DNA of 64,000 nucleotides, taken from positions 49,358 through 113,357 of the forward strand of contig CATKHK010000116.1 in NCBI GenBank assembly GCA_949751835.1. Reading direction: 5' to 3'. Shown here in pieces: positions 33,501-46,500 of this stretch. The notes beneath the pieces were generated by a model. The model was not told the origin of the DNA and made no database searches. It was given only the letters and a program-made list of their open reading frames with translations. Position numbers and translations under genes: made by a program. Source of the stretch: Blepharisma japonicum (lineage: Eukaryota; Ciliophora; Heterotrichea; Heterotrichida; Blepharismidae). The number at the start of each line of letters is the position of its first letter. Position 1 is the first letter of the stretch.

Positions 33501-36500
33501 ACTCAATGAGATGACATGATATATTTAGATGGAACATATCTTCTAAAACGAACATCTGATCAATGCACAACTAATTACCAGCCATTATATACTTCACCAA
33601 AAATTCCTCAAAATCCATATCCTGTTGCAGTTTTAACTGGCCCAAAAGATGTGTCTCTTGCTTGTGGAACAGCTTTTAACTATTCCACTGATTTATCGAC
33701 TGGTAACTTAGGCATGCCATTCACTTATACATGGAGCTCTTCAATAGTGCCAGAAATTCAAGGTTTAAGGCTCAGTATTGCATCTAATAACGCATCGAAT
33801 ATATTGATTAGCAAAAGCTGATTCACCCCAGATGTGACTTACTCAGTTACATTAAATGCAACCTTAACGAATTATCAGCATTATAGCAGTTGGGCTGTTT
33901 TAACAATAAAATTCATGTGGGCCTCTTCTCTAGCAATACAATTCGATCAAGGAGATAATATAACGGTAAAATCATCAGATGCAGTATCAGTGAAAGCAAA
34001 AGTTGCTTCAACTTGTGGAGATTCTACGATTCCAATACAATGAGCATGGGCACTTATATACCCAAAATTACAAATAAACTGAACTGTAGTTTCAGATAAA
34101 CTGTCAATATCTCCAAATACTCTGAAGGCAGGAACAAAATATTTAATAAAGGCTTATGCCTCGCAAACCACAGGTGGACTTTCAGTAAGAGGTGAAGCAA
34201 GTATTTATATCAATGTAAACTATTCGCCTCTTTATATAACTTTATCTAGAGGAGGTGGAGATATTTCTCCTAATCAAGATTTTTATATTGATGCTAAAGG
34301 GTCTTATGACCCTGACGATCCTACATCAACTTTGGTGTATTCCTGAATTTGCAGAAACCATACAGATGGTTCAGACTGCAAAGGCCCAGATGGTAATTCA
34401 TTGATATCTAATGAGATTTATTCAAGTTTAACAATTCCATCATCAAGGTTTATAATTGGATCTTATTGGGATATTACTTGCGCAATATATAAAAATAATA
34501 GGAATGCTACTATGACAGTTGCAATACATGTTTTAGAGAATCCTACGAAAACACTTTTGGCGATTCCTGCAAGCTCTCTTAAGGTCAGCTCGCAGACTGT
34601 ATCTTATACAGCTGATGTCACCTCAGATCCTGGCGCAGAATTACTATGAACTCAAACCTCAGGTCAAAATATAACGATTTCTCCAGATTATTTGCCTAGA
34701 CTTACAATTCCAGCTGGCACCATGAGCGATGGAGAAATCTACACATTTCAGTTAGCTGTTAATGATGGGTCAGTTACTTCTACTGCTCAGTTAACTATCG
34801 AAGTTAATGCAGGAGCCATGTGCACAGGATCTACAGAAATAAATCCAGGTGAAGGGATTGCCTTAGTTGACTTATTCACTGTTTCTATATCAGGCTGCTA
34901 TGACAGAGATGGAGATGATTATCCTTTAATTTATACTTTTCATGATAACTGGAATGATAAATTATATACACTTGGGTACACTTCTCAAAGCAGTAAAGTG
35001 ATTACTTATTTATTTGCAGGGTATAATACCTTATCTTCTAATGTATGTGATCAATTATCAGGCTGCAGTGATTATTCATTAGTTGTAAATATCTGGGAAA
35101 CTGACAACAAAAGATATTTATTAAGTGACTCTTTAACTGATGCTTACTTAAGAAATACACTTGATCAAGACAATATTCCCTCAACAATCGTTTTATTCTG
35201 CAGCTCTGTTGAAATTGATGAATCATTATTTTCTCAGATGTGGAATGATACCGAGCTGTATATAGACAGCAATATAATGAGCAATAATTTATTAAGCGGC
35301 TTATTGGAAGCGCTTTATGCAATGAGTAATCAGCAAAAGCAAATGAATATTACTATATACAATAAGTTCTTTAATATGCTTGATAATGTTTTGTTGAACA
35401 ATACTTCTATCATTCCAAGTAATAATGATTTGATAAATGTTGTCGCTCTTGGTGATAATTATAGGATTTTCGGTAATTATACTGGCTATGAAGATCAATC
35501 ACTGGAAGATTTTATTATTGCAGCAGATAATTTATATCACTCATGAATGACTCGGGCTACAAAACCTGATTTACCTTCACAAAGCTCTATTACTGATAGC
35601 CAAAACACTCCGAACACTATAATTTTCAAAAGTAGAGATTTTCCAAATAAAATGCTGAATAAAGCCATCCAGCTTGGAAACGATAGGAAAATTGTTTTTC
35701 CATCAAAGCTCTCTTTCAACGATACTAGTATTTTAAACCTCTGAATAAAATATTATAAAACCTCCCATAATGACTATTCTGACATTGTTTCTCTAAAACT
35801 TACCCAGTCAGGAACTTATAACAATTTTACTATAAATATTACTGATGAATTTGACATTTCTTTTCATACAAGTAGCCACCCTTTTGAAGTTGAATTACCA
35901 ATAAATAGAAATAAATCAAAAGGAGAAATCTGGACATGCAATTATTATGATGAAAAGCAAGAGGAATGAAAGGAATCGCATTGCAGCGTGATTGATGTTA
36001 AAAATAGCAGCATCGTCATTGAAGTTTATCACTTTTCTATGTTTAAGATTTCAGCAAAATTCCCCAAACACCACAATTATGCACCTATATTTATAGTCAC
36101 TGGAGTTATATCTCTGTTTGTGCTATTCATTTTAATTATGGCAATTTATAATAAACTGCATAAAGCGCCTTTAAAAATAGAAAAATCCCCTGATCTCTAC
36201 ATAAATAGTGAGGCTGTAGTCAAAATAGATGAACAGGAACAAAGAGCCCCTGTAAATTCTATTTGTGTGGAGCCACAACATGAAAGTGCTGAAGATCCAA
36301 GTTCTCCAAGAATAGACTCAATACAAATCAGTATCTCGGGTTCATTGCCAAATATTGAAGAAAAACCAATAAAAATTGAAGAGAAAAATTTAAGAAGCTT
36401 TAATGCTCTCTTAGAGCGTCATTTAGCTTTTGGATTATTTTTCGCATCTGAAAATAATGTTTTGAGAATTTTAAGAATGTTCACGCTTGCTGAAATAATA

Positions 36501-36950
36501 TTGCTAGAATTTGTAATTGAAGGAATATTTTTCAAATCATTTGTAGAAACAGATAACAGAACTGATAAATCAACAACAGAGCTTTTTGTTGAATATGAAA
36601 TAATTTATTTTGTATACACAATTATAGCAATTATTGTTACGCTACCTATAGAGATTTTTGAGACTAGAATATTACTTTTTGATGGACAGAAAACCAATAA
36701 GCGGGTTATATTTGCAATTATAGTTGAAATCTTAGTATTTGTAGGGTCTATTGCTGGAGTTTTTATTTTTAACAGTTCTTTTGACCATGATTTGAATGGA
36801 TATTGAACTATCAGCTTTTTATGGGGAATTTTGATTGAACTTTTTATAACCCAGCCTGTTTTAATGTGCTTAAATTACTACTTTTACATAAAAGAGGCAA
36901 AGTTAAGGGTGGATGATAAAGAATGTAAAGGATTTCTTCAAAATAAATAA
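24501..36950 (+). CDS. giant REJ/GPS polycystin-1-like surface protein, copy 2 (intact)
   Basis: 4,149 aa, ATG 24501, TAA 36948-36950, one unbroken frame with many TGA=Trp codons and no intron. Signal peptide MVSIFIVIALCLFTKIQGAS. Residues about 25-2,130 form a Ser/Thr/Asn-rich, beta-rich, Cys-poor ectodomain with long hydrophobic-alternating strands and many N-x-S/T sites. Cys-rich modules lie at 30900-33300 (about residues 2,135-2,930), REJ/PKD-like sequence at about 33610-35110 (e.g. FTVSISGCYDRDGDDYPLIY, CDQLSGCSDYSLVV), a GAIN-like helical stretch, then the GPS-like VYHFSMFKIS (HFS at 36030-36038). TM1 is near 36081-36160 and the four-helix block at 36470-36880 ends in ISFLWGILIELFITQPVLM. 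The I-T-Q-P element recalls the conserved Q-P after the corresponding polycystin-1 helix. Tandem paralog of the gene at 10690. Probably an integral plasma-membrane or ciliary surface protein; ligand unknown. Confidence 0.85.
30900..33300 (+). other. Cys-rich furin/growth-factor-receptor-type repeat block of giant gene 2
   Basis: About 800 residues of CxxC-rich modules aligned one-to-one with those of giant gene 1 (e.g. YICKECIYANTNCTACYSGF). The loops differ in length at a few modules (the module near 32460 is three residues shorter), so the block has diverged by small in-frame indels while all cysteines seem kept. Confidence 0.85.
35937..36880 (+). other. GPS-like element, TM1 and four-helix membrane block of giant gene 2
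   Basis: Cys at 35937, EEWKESHC, then VYHFSMFKIS (HFS 36030-36038). TM1 YAPIFIVTGVISLFVLFILI. The linker is acidic/basic and contains SSPRIDSIQISISGSLP, a likely phosphorylated region. TM2 begins after LERHLAFGLFFASENNVLRI, TM3 IIYFVYTIIAIIVTLPIEIF, TM4 VIFAIIVEILVFVGSIAGVF, TM5 TISFLWGILIELFITQPVLM. Membrane helices were identified by eye. Confidence 0.65.
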
Positions 36951-37869
36951 AATCAGCATCAATTGCATAATCAGCCATTAAATCAGCATACGGCATAGAA
37001 AAACCATTAAAATAAATAATTTTTCTATAAACTAGCACATAAGCAATATACTTTTGTACTATAATTAAACTGGATAAAGGGTTTATTATATTTTTATTTT
37101 TTCATTCAATAAATTTCATATGCCAATTTTTTACTATTGTAATTTTTATTTTGTATAGCCCAAATTTTCCATATCGATTCTTATCTACTCAATCCTAATT
37201 TTAAAATCGTTTGTGAAACTATAATTTATTTTAATCTTTACTAATAAATTATCTTATGCTTAGCTAAATTTGCTTATATAAATATCTTTGAAGCTTTTAG
37301 TAAAATAAGAATCGATGCAAATCAAAAGTAAGTTATTTAATAGCATGAGTAAAACCTCTCAATGATTTTAAATTTGAAGTTTTCAAATTGTTAGTTGACG
37401 TTTCTATTTGCTTAGTTTTATTATAATTGCATAAACAATTTAGATCAAAAAATTCCTTTTCTTCCTTAAAATAATAAGGGATTATAAGAAAGTTATTAGA
37501 ACACCTCACACTCTTGAGAACTTACTAAGAACAAATTTTAATATTCTTTAATAAAAATATTTCTAAGTTAATAATCATTTTTTTCCTAGTCATATTTTTA
37601 AGATAATTCTATAAGAGTCTTTATTCAAATAAGTGAGGCTATAGCCTAATTTTTTAAGCTTGCTTTTGAATTATTTAAAGGTTTGTATATGTATCTATTT
37701 GCAGAAATAATATAATAATCAGATCAAACATTCTACTATTTAATCAACTGATTTTTGTAGTTTTACTCATACTTCAAAGTTAAAAAAAATTCGTGATTAT
37801 ACAATATTAACGAATAAAAAGCAGACTATTAATTTCTAAAAAACATTAGAATTTCGCTCCATTAATAAA
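36951..37869. other. AT-rich intergenic region
   Basis: Between giant gene 2 and the ubiquitin-like gene, both on the plus strand. No credible coding frame on either strand. Presumably holds the 3' end of the former and the promoter of the latter. Confidence 0.5.
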
Positions 37870-39957
37870 ATGCAATTATTCCTAAAATGTTTAGATGGAA
37901 AGTATCTGGCAATTTGTACATCCCTTGAAGAAAGTGTTAAAAGCTTCAAAAAAAAAGTTTCAGAGAAAACTAAAATTCCAATAGATGAAATTTGCTTGGT
38001 TTATCATTCAAAATTCCTAGCTGATTCTTATCTGCTTCAGTATTACCAGTTACGCCATGGAGAAACAGTTTCGCTCCACCTGCCAATAAAGGGAGGTGGA
38101 TGTGTAAATTCAAAATCTAAAAAGAATATAGTAAAGCCAAGCATTAAAAAACTAATTGTTTCGACTTCTTGTGAAAAAATCCCTGATATTGATTTTGCTG
38201 CTGAAAATACGTTTGGCAAAACACCTCAGAGCAAAGGGTCGACTCAACCCAACTTCACAGATATTTCACCAAATCAAGCTGCAAATGAAGAATACAAAGA
38301 ATTAAAAATAAAAACTCCAGATTGCTCTCCAAGAATACTTGACCCAATTGAAGTGGAAATCAGTGAGATTATATGCTCCGAAATTTTCGAAAAATTTTTT
38401 TTATCTATGAGTCAAGAATATTGAACTTGAATAAACCAAGAAATAGAGCTCCGTGAACAAATAATGTTTAGAGACTCATTTAGAACCCTAAGTGTAAAAT
38501 CCTCAGAACTCATAGGATCTCAGCTCATTGAAGGAATTTTCCGAAGTCTCGTTGAAGTCGTTATACAGCAATCCAGTATCGATCGTATGGTAGAATCGTT
38601 TATTATCAGCGAAATCGAAGCAAAAATCAGCACTACAAAGAATATTGATGAAATCAAGAAATTTCAATCAAAAATAAAATCAATTTACAATGAAAGATTA
38701 CAAGAATTAATATATGAAGAAATCTTAGAAGCTCATATAAACGAGCTCCATCTTAACAAAATCTCAGAAAATACAATCGAAGCTTATGAATCTGGCAAGA
38801 GAAGAACCACTTTAGCTTCGAAATCGTCATTAATTAAAGTGGACAGTGTAGATGAGCCAGAAGACTATGTAAATGAAGTTTTTACACCCGGAGAGCACAG
38901 TCCTAATGAATATTCATTAAACGATGCACAAGAAGAAGAAAAAGTAGAGAAAAGTATCGTGCAAAACGAGAAAACAAATGCAAAAGCTAAAAAAACCGGA
39001 GCAGCTTATACAGTTAATCTAAAAACAAGCTGTGTTATTGAAGTCAGTAATGAACGAGTTGAAACAAATGAAGCAATCTGTGATGAAATATTAGAGGTTG
39101 GGAATAGACAGTGCTTATTGCATGGCCTTTTGAATCTTTTTGGAGCTGTTCAAAAAAATTCAATTATATTATCCCAAAATGCCGCAGATATTCGCTTGCA
39201 GAACGATATCACGAATATGCTGGAAATTATAAATTCGATCGATTCATATTCATTTATGAATATTACAGGAAAAGTTCTACCGAATAAGGCAGGAAACGAA
39301 AAATTCCTTCGAGAAAATCACCTTCCAGCAAATTTAGCTTCCAATGGAAAATCAGCAATTTCTATATTAGATCTTTCTTTTCAATGGAAATCAAGCAGAG
39401 ATTTAGTTCAGCCAATTTTAGGTAAACCAAGGAGGTTTTTAAGCTTTGAGCCTAGCGAAATAGAGGTATATAAATCATATAATCTAGAAATTTATACTGT
39501 TCCTACTAGTCAGCCTCATTTAATAGCTATTTTTATACAGTCAGAAGACTTGAAAAATGAGCTAAAAGGATGGGCGAAGAGGAATAAAACTGATGTGTAT
39601 AGTCATTTTGAAGATACCTTTAAAGATTTTGGAGAAAGCGCGAAAAAGCCTTCAGAATTATTGGTGCCGGCATTTAGAAAACAAATTAGTTATGATGTGC
39701 CATGAATTCAAGGGTATGAAATTCCTGCACAAGGAAATAAAAATAATGTTCAGTTTGTCAAGAAATGTAGAGAAACAATAAATCTTGATTTTAGCACCAA
39801 AAATCCACCTCCAAAAGGATCTCAAGCAATAAAACAAAAAGGAGTGATTTTGAATACAGATTTTGTATTTGGGCTAGTCTATGAAAATTTAGATAAAGAA
39901 TTTCACGGTCCTCTATTTTTGTGCGTTGTTGAACCAAAAGATTTTGCTCCTGCATAA
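37870..39957 (+). CDS. ubiquitin-like-domain protein with a possible divergent serpin-like C-terminal half
   Basis: 695 aa, ATG 37870, TAA 39955-39957, with TGA codons at 38422-38424, 38428-38430 and 39703-39705 read as Trp. Residues 1-76 have the ubiquitin strand-helix-strand order: MQLFLKCLDGKYLAI, helix VKSFKKKVSEKTKIP, CLVYHSKFLADSYLLQYY, HGETVSLHLPIKGGG. The last matches the place and di-glycine end of ubiquitin. Residues 80-180 are a polar linker and 180-300 are helical and charged. The C-terminal 290 residues show an order like a serpin: ILDLSFQWKSSRDLVQP, then EVYKSYNLEIYTVPTSQPHLIAIFI, LLVPAFRK, and a final VILNTDFVFGLVYENLDKEF before FLCVVEPKDF. The serpin link is weak. It lies between the two giant pairs; no functional tie to them is evident. 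Confidence 0.7.
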
Positions 39958-40599
39958 TTCAGGTGTCTCTCAATCGTAATTAATTTTAGTCCTATATGGA
40001 AATCATTAATATATAGCTCTATTTAATCTTCTCAAAAGCCATTAATTTATCTAAAACTAATATAATTCTTCCAATTTAAGAAATGAAATCAAAAAAAATA
40101 GATTAAATAAATTTATTGATTTAAATACTTTAAATTAATAGAATTGAGATTAAAAGTGTGCTTTAAAAATTAAATATTTACCTTGAATGTTATGAATTTA
40201 AAGAATTATTTTAGTTGGCTAGCTGAATTGTCTACAAGCATGAAATAGTTTTTACTGTCTTCCCTAAAGATTTCTATACAGGGTATTGACTTTAAAAAAT
40301 CCTATATTTAATTTTATTATTTATTTATAATTTTTCTGATAAAAATACTTTTTACTCTCTTCATAATTCTGGAAAACCAAAATCTATAATGCTTAAAATA
40401 ATTGAAGTTTTATATGAAGCAAAAATATTTTATAATAAAAAATATCACTGGAAGGGGCTATTTCTATAAAATTTAGGAGCTTTTAATATATTTTGATTAC
40501 GTTTAAATGCGAATAAGCTGCATAAGGTTCAAATTTTAATAAGATGGAATAGTTATGTATAAAAATAATTATTTATTGAGACTTTTTTTAAATAAAAGA
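39958..40599. other. AT-rich intergenic region at the convergent junction
   Basis: Between the ends of the convergent ubiquitin-like gene and giant gene 3. No coding frame of note. It should hold two transcription termini and shows no strong hairpin by eye. Confidence 0.5.
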
Positions 40600-43500
40600 T
40601 TATTTAAAGCTTTTTACTTTGCAGATTTCAACTGATGAATACGTTTGTACAATAGCATATCTAATAATCATGTAAATCGTTTGCATGACAAAAATCTCAA
40701 TCAAAATCCCCCATAAGAAACTAACAGCCCAGTACCCGCTTCACTCGTGGCAGAAATCATTGCTTAGCATGACTACTCCAATAATTGAGCCTATAAGAAT
40801 TGAGGCTCCAAGAGTGACTGCAACTGCTGTTCATACCGGCAATTTCACTCTATCAATACTAAATGCAATTAGCATGAATATCTCTACTGGAATTGCTACC
40901 GCAATAGCCAAAATCATATAACCAAAGTAATCTCCTTCATAATTATCAAAATAGGACTGGGTTGAAATTTCGCTTCCGCTGTCTGTATCTTCTGAACCAT
41001 AGAAAAATAGTCCTTCTAGCAGCAATTCGAAAATAATAATAGTTATCAACGTAAAAAGTCTGGCAACTCTTGAAAAGCCTGATCTATAGTAAAGAAGTCC
41101 TATAGTTAAGTGCCCTTCTATTAAATCCTGAAGCTTATTGTGATGTTTTGGTGGAATTTGAGGATCTGTGGGTTTTAAGTCTTTTACAGTTTGCTCAGTT
41201 CATTCAATTTCAATCCCTCTCTTGGTCTCAGGTGCTTCAACAGGAGCATCTCCACAGCAGCTTTCAAGGTCATGAACGATCACAGGATTCGTCCCTTTGC
41301 AAGTGTCCACCAAATTTCTTGAGCTCTCCCTTGGAGTATGGGCAGGGGTGTTTTCAGGGACTATATCAAGCTTTCCTTTTTCTCCATTTGAAAATCTACT
41401 AAATCTATCCATAACAATAACAATAGGAGCGAGCGCTATTCCAATAAAAAGTGTTACCACCAGAATATACAAAGGAGCTAAATTTTCGTCACAGCTTGAA
41501 GAAATTATAGGAGGGATGATTGGAGGTGGAACTTCAATTGGCGCTTCTGAAAGCTTATACATTGAAAAGTGATAGACTTGGAAAGTAATGATTTTCGTTT
41601 CATTATTAATACGTATAATTTCACAATTTGTCTCATCCCAAGTCTTATTCCCTTCATTATAGTATACACATGTCCAGTTCATATCTTTCGAGAGATTCTT
41701 ATAATAAGGTAATTGGATAAGGAACGGATACTCTGAAGAAGAAAATGAGACATCTGTTTCAGCATATGTAGAAAGGGTGAAGTCTGAATAAGTTCCTGAT
41801 TGTCCTAAGCTAAAAGAAGCAATGTCAGAGAAGTCATTGGCAAAGCCGTGATAGAAATTAGCCCTCATATTCATAATACTTGAAGCATCCATTGTAAGAA
41901 CTTCTGGATACTTGAAAGATCTATCGCCCTCATGTTCTCTTGTTGTGTTTTCAAAGTCAGTGATAAAATTCCTTTCTTTGTAAATCTTGGTGTTATCGGT
42001 ATTTTCGTTTCCATTTATTGAAGATTGGGTCACTAAATCGTTTATAGTAGCCGCGTTTATCCAGGTGATATAGAAACTGTCGACCTCAGAAATATATTTT
42101 TCAAAGGATTGGTCAGTGTAATTGGTGCTGTCTCCATAAGATAAATAGCCCTCTCCAAATGTAACTATTAAATCAATGCTGTCTTGGTCAGGTACAAGTG
42201 AAGGGAAAGATGATAAAAGGCTGTTTATCCAAGCAATAAATTCCTGATACAAGCTTAAGCTCATTAAAGATGTTTTGTCTGCCAGGGAACTGATAGCCCC
42301 CATTACTGTTTGCAGCTCTGAGTTAGTCATGCTAATAATCGTTGCATAATATTGTAAGTCACTCCACATCTCAGAGAATAAGGCGCTATCAATATCTATG
42401 CTGGAGTATAAGAGGATGGCGGATGGAATATTGTCTGGGTCTAAAGTCATAGATTTATAACCGTCCCAAAGCCAAGTGGAATCAAGCATTCTTCCTGTGT
42501 ATTTTGTGACTGTGAAATCTGAGGATTGATAGTCTGAGCAAGTTCCTAGCTGATCACAGATATGAGCAGTAGCTCTATTTTGTCCTGATGGGAAAACAGA
42601 AGACACTTCATTACTTTGGGTTGTGTAGCCGACTGTATAAGGAGTCTTATTATTGCGTGAGTTCTTAAATGTGTAGAGAAGAGGGTAGTCTTCATCATCT
42701 CGATCATAACAGCCAGATATAGAGATTTGGAAGGTATCAACTAAAGCAGTCCCACTGGTAGGGTTTACACTTGTAGTGCCTGTGCAGGAAGCTCCCAAGT
42801 TAATATTTACATCTAAGTCCACACTAAAGCTGGCTGTAGCACTTTTTACTGTCAATGTAAAAACATATGAAACTCCTTCACTGAGAGAATTGGCTGGGAA
42901 ATTAATTGTGGGAAGATTGTTAGGAGAAATCGTTACTTGAGTCCCTGAGGTTTGTGTCCAAGTCAGAGTTGAGCTCGAACTTGCAGAGACCGCAGCTGTA
43001 TATGAGTTAGATTGCTGGTTATTTACTTTTATGCCAAGAGTAGGAAGCTCTACTGAAGTCGAGGTGCTCTCAGATAATACAAAAAGAGTTATCGTGGCAC
43101 TAGCAGTCCTCGTGTCTTTTGAGATGGTGCAGGTTATATCCCATTCTGCCCCTTTGGTGATTTTTGCAGAATGAATAGTAAGTGTGCTTGAGGTTTCTGA
43201 AGAAAGCAGCGCACTGTTGTCAGCTGCTAAACACTGAGAACCATCAATATGGTTTACACATGTCCATGCATAATTAAGGGTTGAAGTAGGGTTATCTGGG
43301 TCTTTCGAGTTTTTGGCATTAACTGTGTAGTCCTTGCTAGGGGAGACATCTCCACTTCCTTTAGATAATTTGATATATAGAGGAGATGAAGTAGTCGTGA
43401 CATATACTGTAGCATTTCCTGATACAGATGAATCGCCGTTAGATTGAGACGCGATTGCCATGAAGCCATAAGTACTGCCAGCAGGAAGAGAATTTTTAGC

Positions 43501-46500
43501 AATTTCTAGTTTACTGGTAGCACTGACAGCTAGACTAGACCCAGAAAAACCAGCAGGCCCTGACACATAGGACCATTTCCAAGAAATCGAACTTGTAGAC
43601 CCTCCACAAACGTCAGTAACTTTTGCCTTTAGCTTTGTGGTGTCAGAAGTTTTTACAGATACAGAAGTTCCTGAATCAAAAGAAACATTTAAGGACTCTT
43701 CAGGGGAAAGAATTGTGGACACTGTAGCTGAGGATGTCGTAGAACTGATTCCGTTTTTGATTGTTACAGTCACTGTTAAGCTTGTCTGGGTTGTAATACT
43801 TGTTAATAAGTTTCGAGTAATTGATACGCTTGAGCCTTTTTGGGAGGAAATATAAGTGGATAAGCTAGAAATAGCTGGAGAAATTGTAGAACTCCATGTA
43901 TAGGTCATAGTAGTTCCATAAGAGCCAGTAGATTTTTCAGAAGAGTAGACAATAGTAGTAGTTCCGCAGCCTAAGGAGACTAGCTCTGGGCCTGATAACT
44001 TGGCTGTTGGTGCTGGGTCTGAAGTCATTGTGATTTGAGTGCTAAGTGGCTGATAGTTAGTTGTGCACTGGTCTGTGGTATCTTTAGCAATATAAGTCCC
44101 ATCCAGATTAATTGTGCCACTTCTCAAAGTGAAGCTAGCCCCCAGTACAATTTTCAAAGTCTTTGAGTCAGCCCAAGAGCACATTGGTCCAGTTCCCATT
44201 AATAAAAGAGTATCATAGCTCAATACTTTCGAACAAGTTGGGTCTAACCCAGTATTCAGAGGGACCTTAAATGTCACCGACACAGATGTAAACGAAGAAC
44301 TAAAAGAAGCCCCAGTTACCTCTGAAGGCACCAAATATTTTTTACATAGGACACATTTGCTATTCGCCAAAGAGTATCCACTATTACAAAGACAGCTATT
44401 CGAGGCCTGGTCATACGAAGAATTCTGTGTGCATTTGCAAGTCTTGCTATTAAGCTCAGCATTGGTTATGCAAGTTAAGCATACATTTCCATTATCTTGG
44501 TCACAAGAAGAGCATAAGTTATTGCAGACGACTGTACACACATTATTGGAGTTTAAGGCAAAACCTGGGTCGCACTGACAAATATTGTTTGCGTTTATAG
44601 AAGCATGCGTATTGCAGGTTAAACATTTAGTGGCTGATGAGCAGGTAGTGCATGAAATAGGACACTGATAGCATTTACCATTTAATGGGAAATAGCTGTC
44701 GAGACATGAACAAGTTCTATCATATCTGACTTTAGCGATAGACTTATCTGATGCTTTAGCATTAGGTACACAGTCAATACAGTCAGTAGCTGACATGCAC
44801 GTCAAGCATTGGTTTGCGCAAGCAACACAAGCTTCAGCCTTATAATCAAGCCAAGTTCCAGATGGGCATTCGCAGAAAGAAGTTCCACTTCCAACGAATC
44901 CATCTTTGCAAACATCACAAATACCCCCATTTTCGCTATTGCAAGTATCACAATATTTTACTCCACATACGCATTCTCCAGAGTCATTTGTAATATATCC
45001 GGACACACATACATCGCAGATTCCTCCATCATATTCATTGCAACTAGCACAATTGTTAACTCCACAGGCACATGCAAAAGTCTTAGTAAGGACATATCCT
45101 ACGAAACATGTATGGCATTCTGTTCCTGTCATCTCAACAACATTGCAATATTCTAAAGAAGACTCTGTACATGTGCCGGCTGTATTTAGCATATAGCCTT
45201 TTGCGCAGGAATTACATGCTCCTCCATCATTTTCTATAATATTGCAGTTCGGAACTGTAGAATAAACACAAATTGAAGTAGGGGTAGGAAGATAATCTTT
45301 GTCACAAGTAGAGCATGTGTCGCCGTCATAGCCATTTTCACACATAAAACAGTGAGTAGCATCAGTTACTGTTATGCAGTGAGTTATTGAGGAAGGAATA
45401 CAGCTATTAGATGAAGTTGGCAAGTAGCCGATATCACAGCTTCCACAAGTAGAAGTGATATAGCCTTCTTCACATTGGTTGCAAGATAACCCATTATTGC
45501 TGCCAAGAATTGTACAGTGGGACAATTGAGTCGCTATACAAATGGAATTTACGTCTTTCAAAAATCCTTCATCGCAGCTTTCACAAGTGTCACTAATATA
45601 TCCTTCTTCACATGTCTGACAATGAGTAGAATCAATCATTCTGATGCAGTGCTTTAAGGATGTTGGCATACACCAAAGATTATAGTCAAATAAATATCCG
45701 GTTTCGCATTCTGCGCATGTTGGAGCCTTAAAGCCTGTTTGGCATTGATTGCAAGAAGACCCATTATTGCTGTCAAGAGTTAAGCAATGAGTTAATGAGG
45801 ATTCAATACAAATCGAATTTACATCTATTAAATAGCCTGTATCACAGCCTTCACAAGCGTCTCCTACATATCCAGTTTCGCATTGTTGACAAGTAGATGC
45901 GTCAATAACTGTAGTGCAGTGAGCTAATGATGATTGAATGCATTGAGAATTGGTATCAATTAAATAGCCGACATCACATTCTGAGCATTGTGGGAGTTTG
46001 AAGCCTGTTTCGCATTGAATGCAAGTATTGGGGTCATTGGCTTTAAGAGTGGTGCAATGAGTGAGAGAACTTGATAGACATTGGGTGTTTTGATCACGTA
46101 AAAAACCTTCAGAACAGTCAGAACATGTTGCTCCTGAATAGCCAGTTTCACATAAGAAGCAAGAATTAGCATCGTTGCTGGTGAGAGTAGTGCAATGAGT
46201 TAAGGATGTTTGAAGACATAAAGAATTTTCGTCATGAAGGTATCCTTGAGCACAATCAGTGCAAGTGGCTCCAGCGTACCCTAACTCACAGACTTTACAA
46301 GAATTTCCATTTCCACTTTCAAGAGTTATACAACGAGTAATTGTTGATGAAATGCATTGGCTGTTCTCATCTAGCAAATAATTTGTAAAGCAAACTGAGC
46401 AATGTGTAGCATCAGTAGCTTCTAGGCAGTATGTTAATGAAGAAGCAATACAAATTTGTGTTGTCGATCTAGTGTATCCGGTATCGCAGGTATCACAAGT

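Noticed and set aside
10690-36950. Treating the plus-strand region as dozens of small genes or as pseudogenes riddled with TGA stops
   Set aside because: All breaks except the one near 11470-11490 are single TGA codons in one frame; no TAA or TAG was found between the fragments I read.
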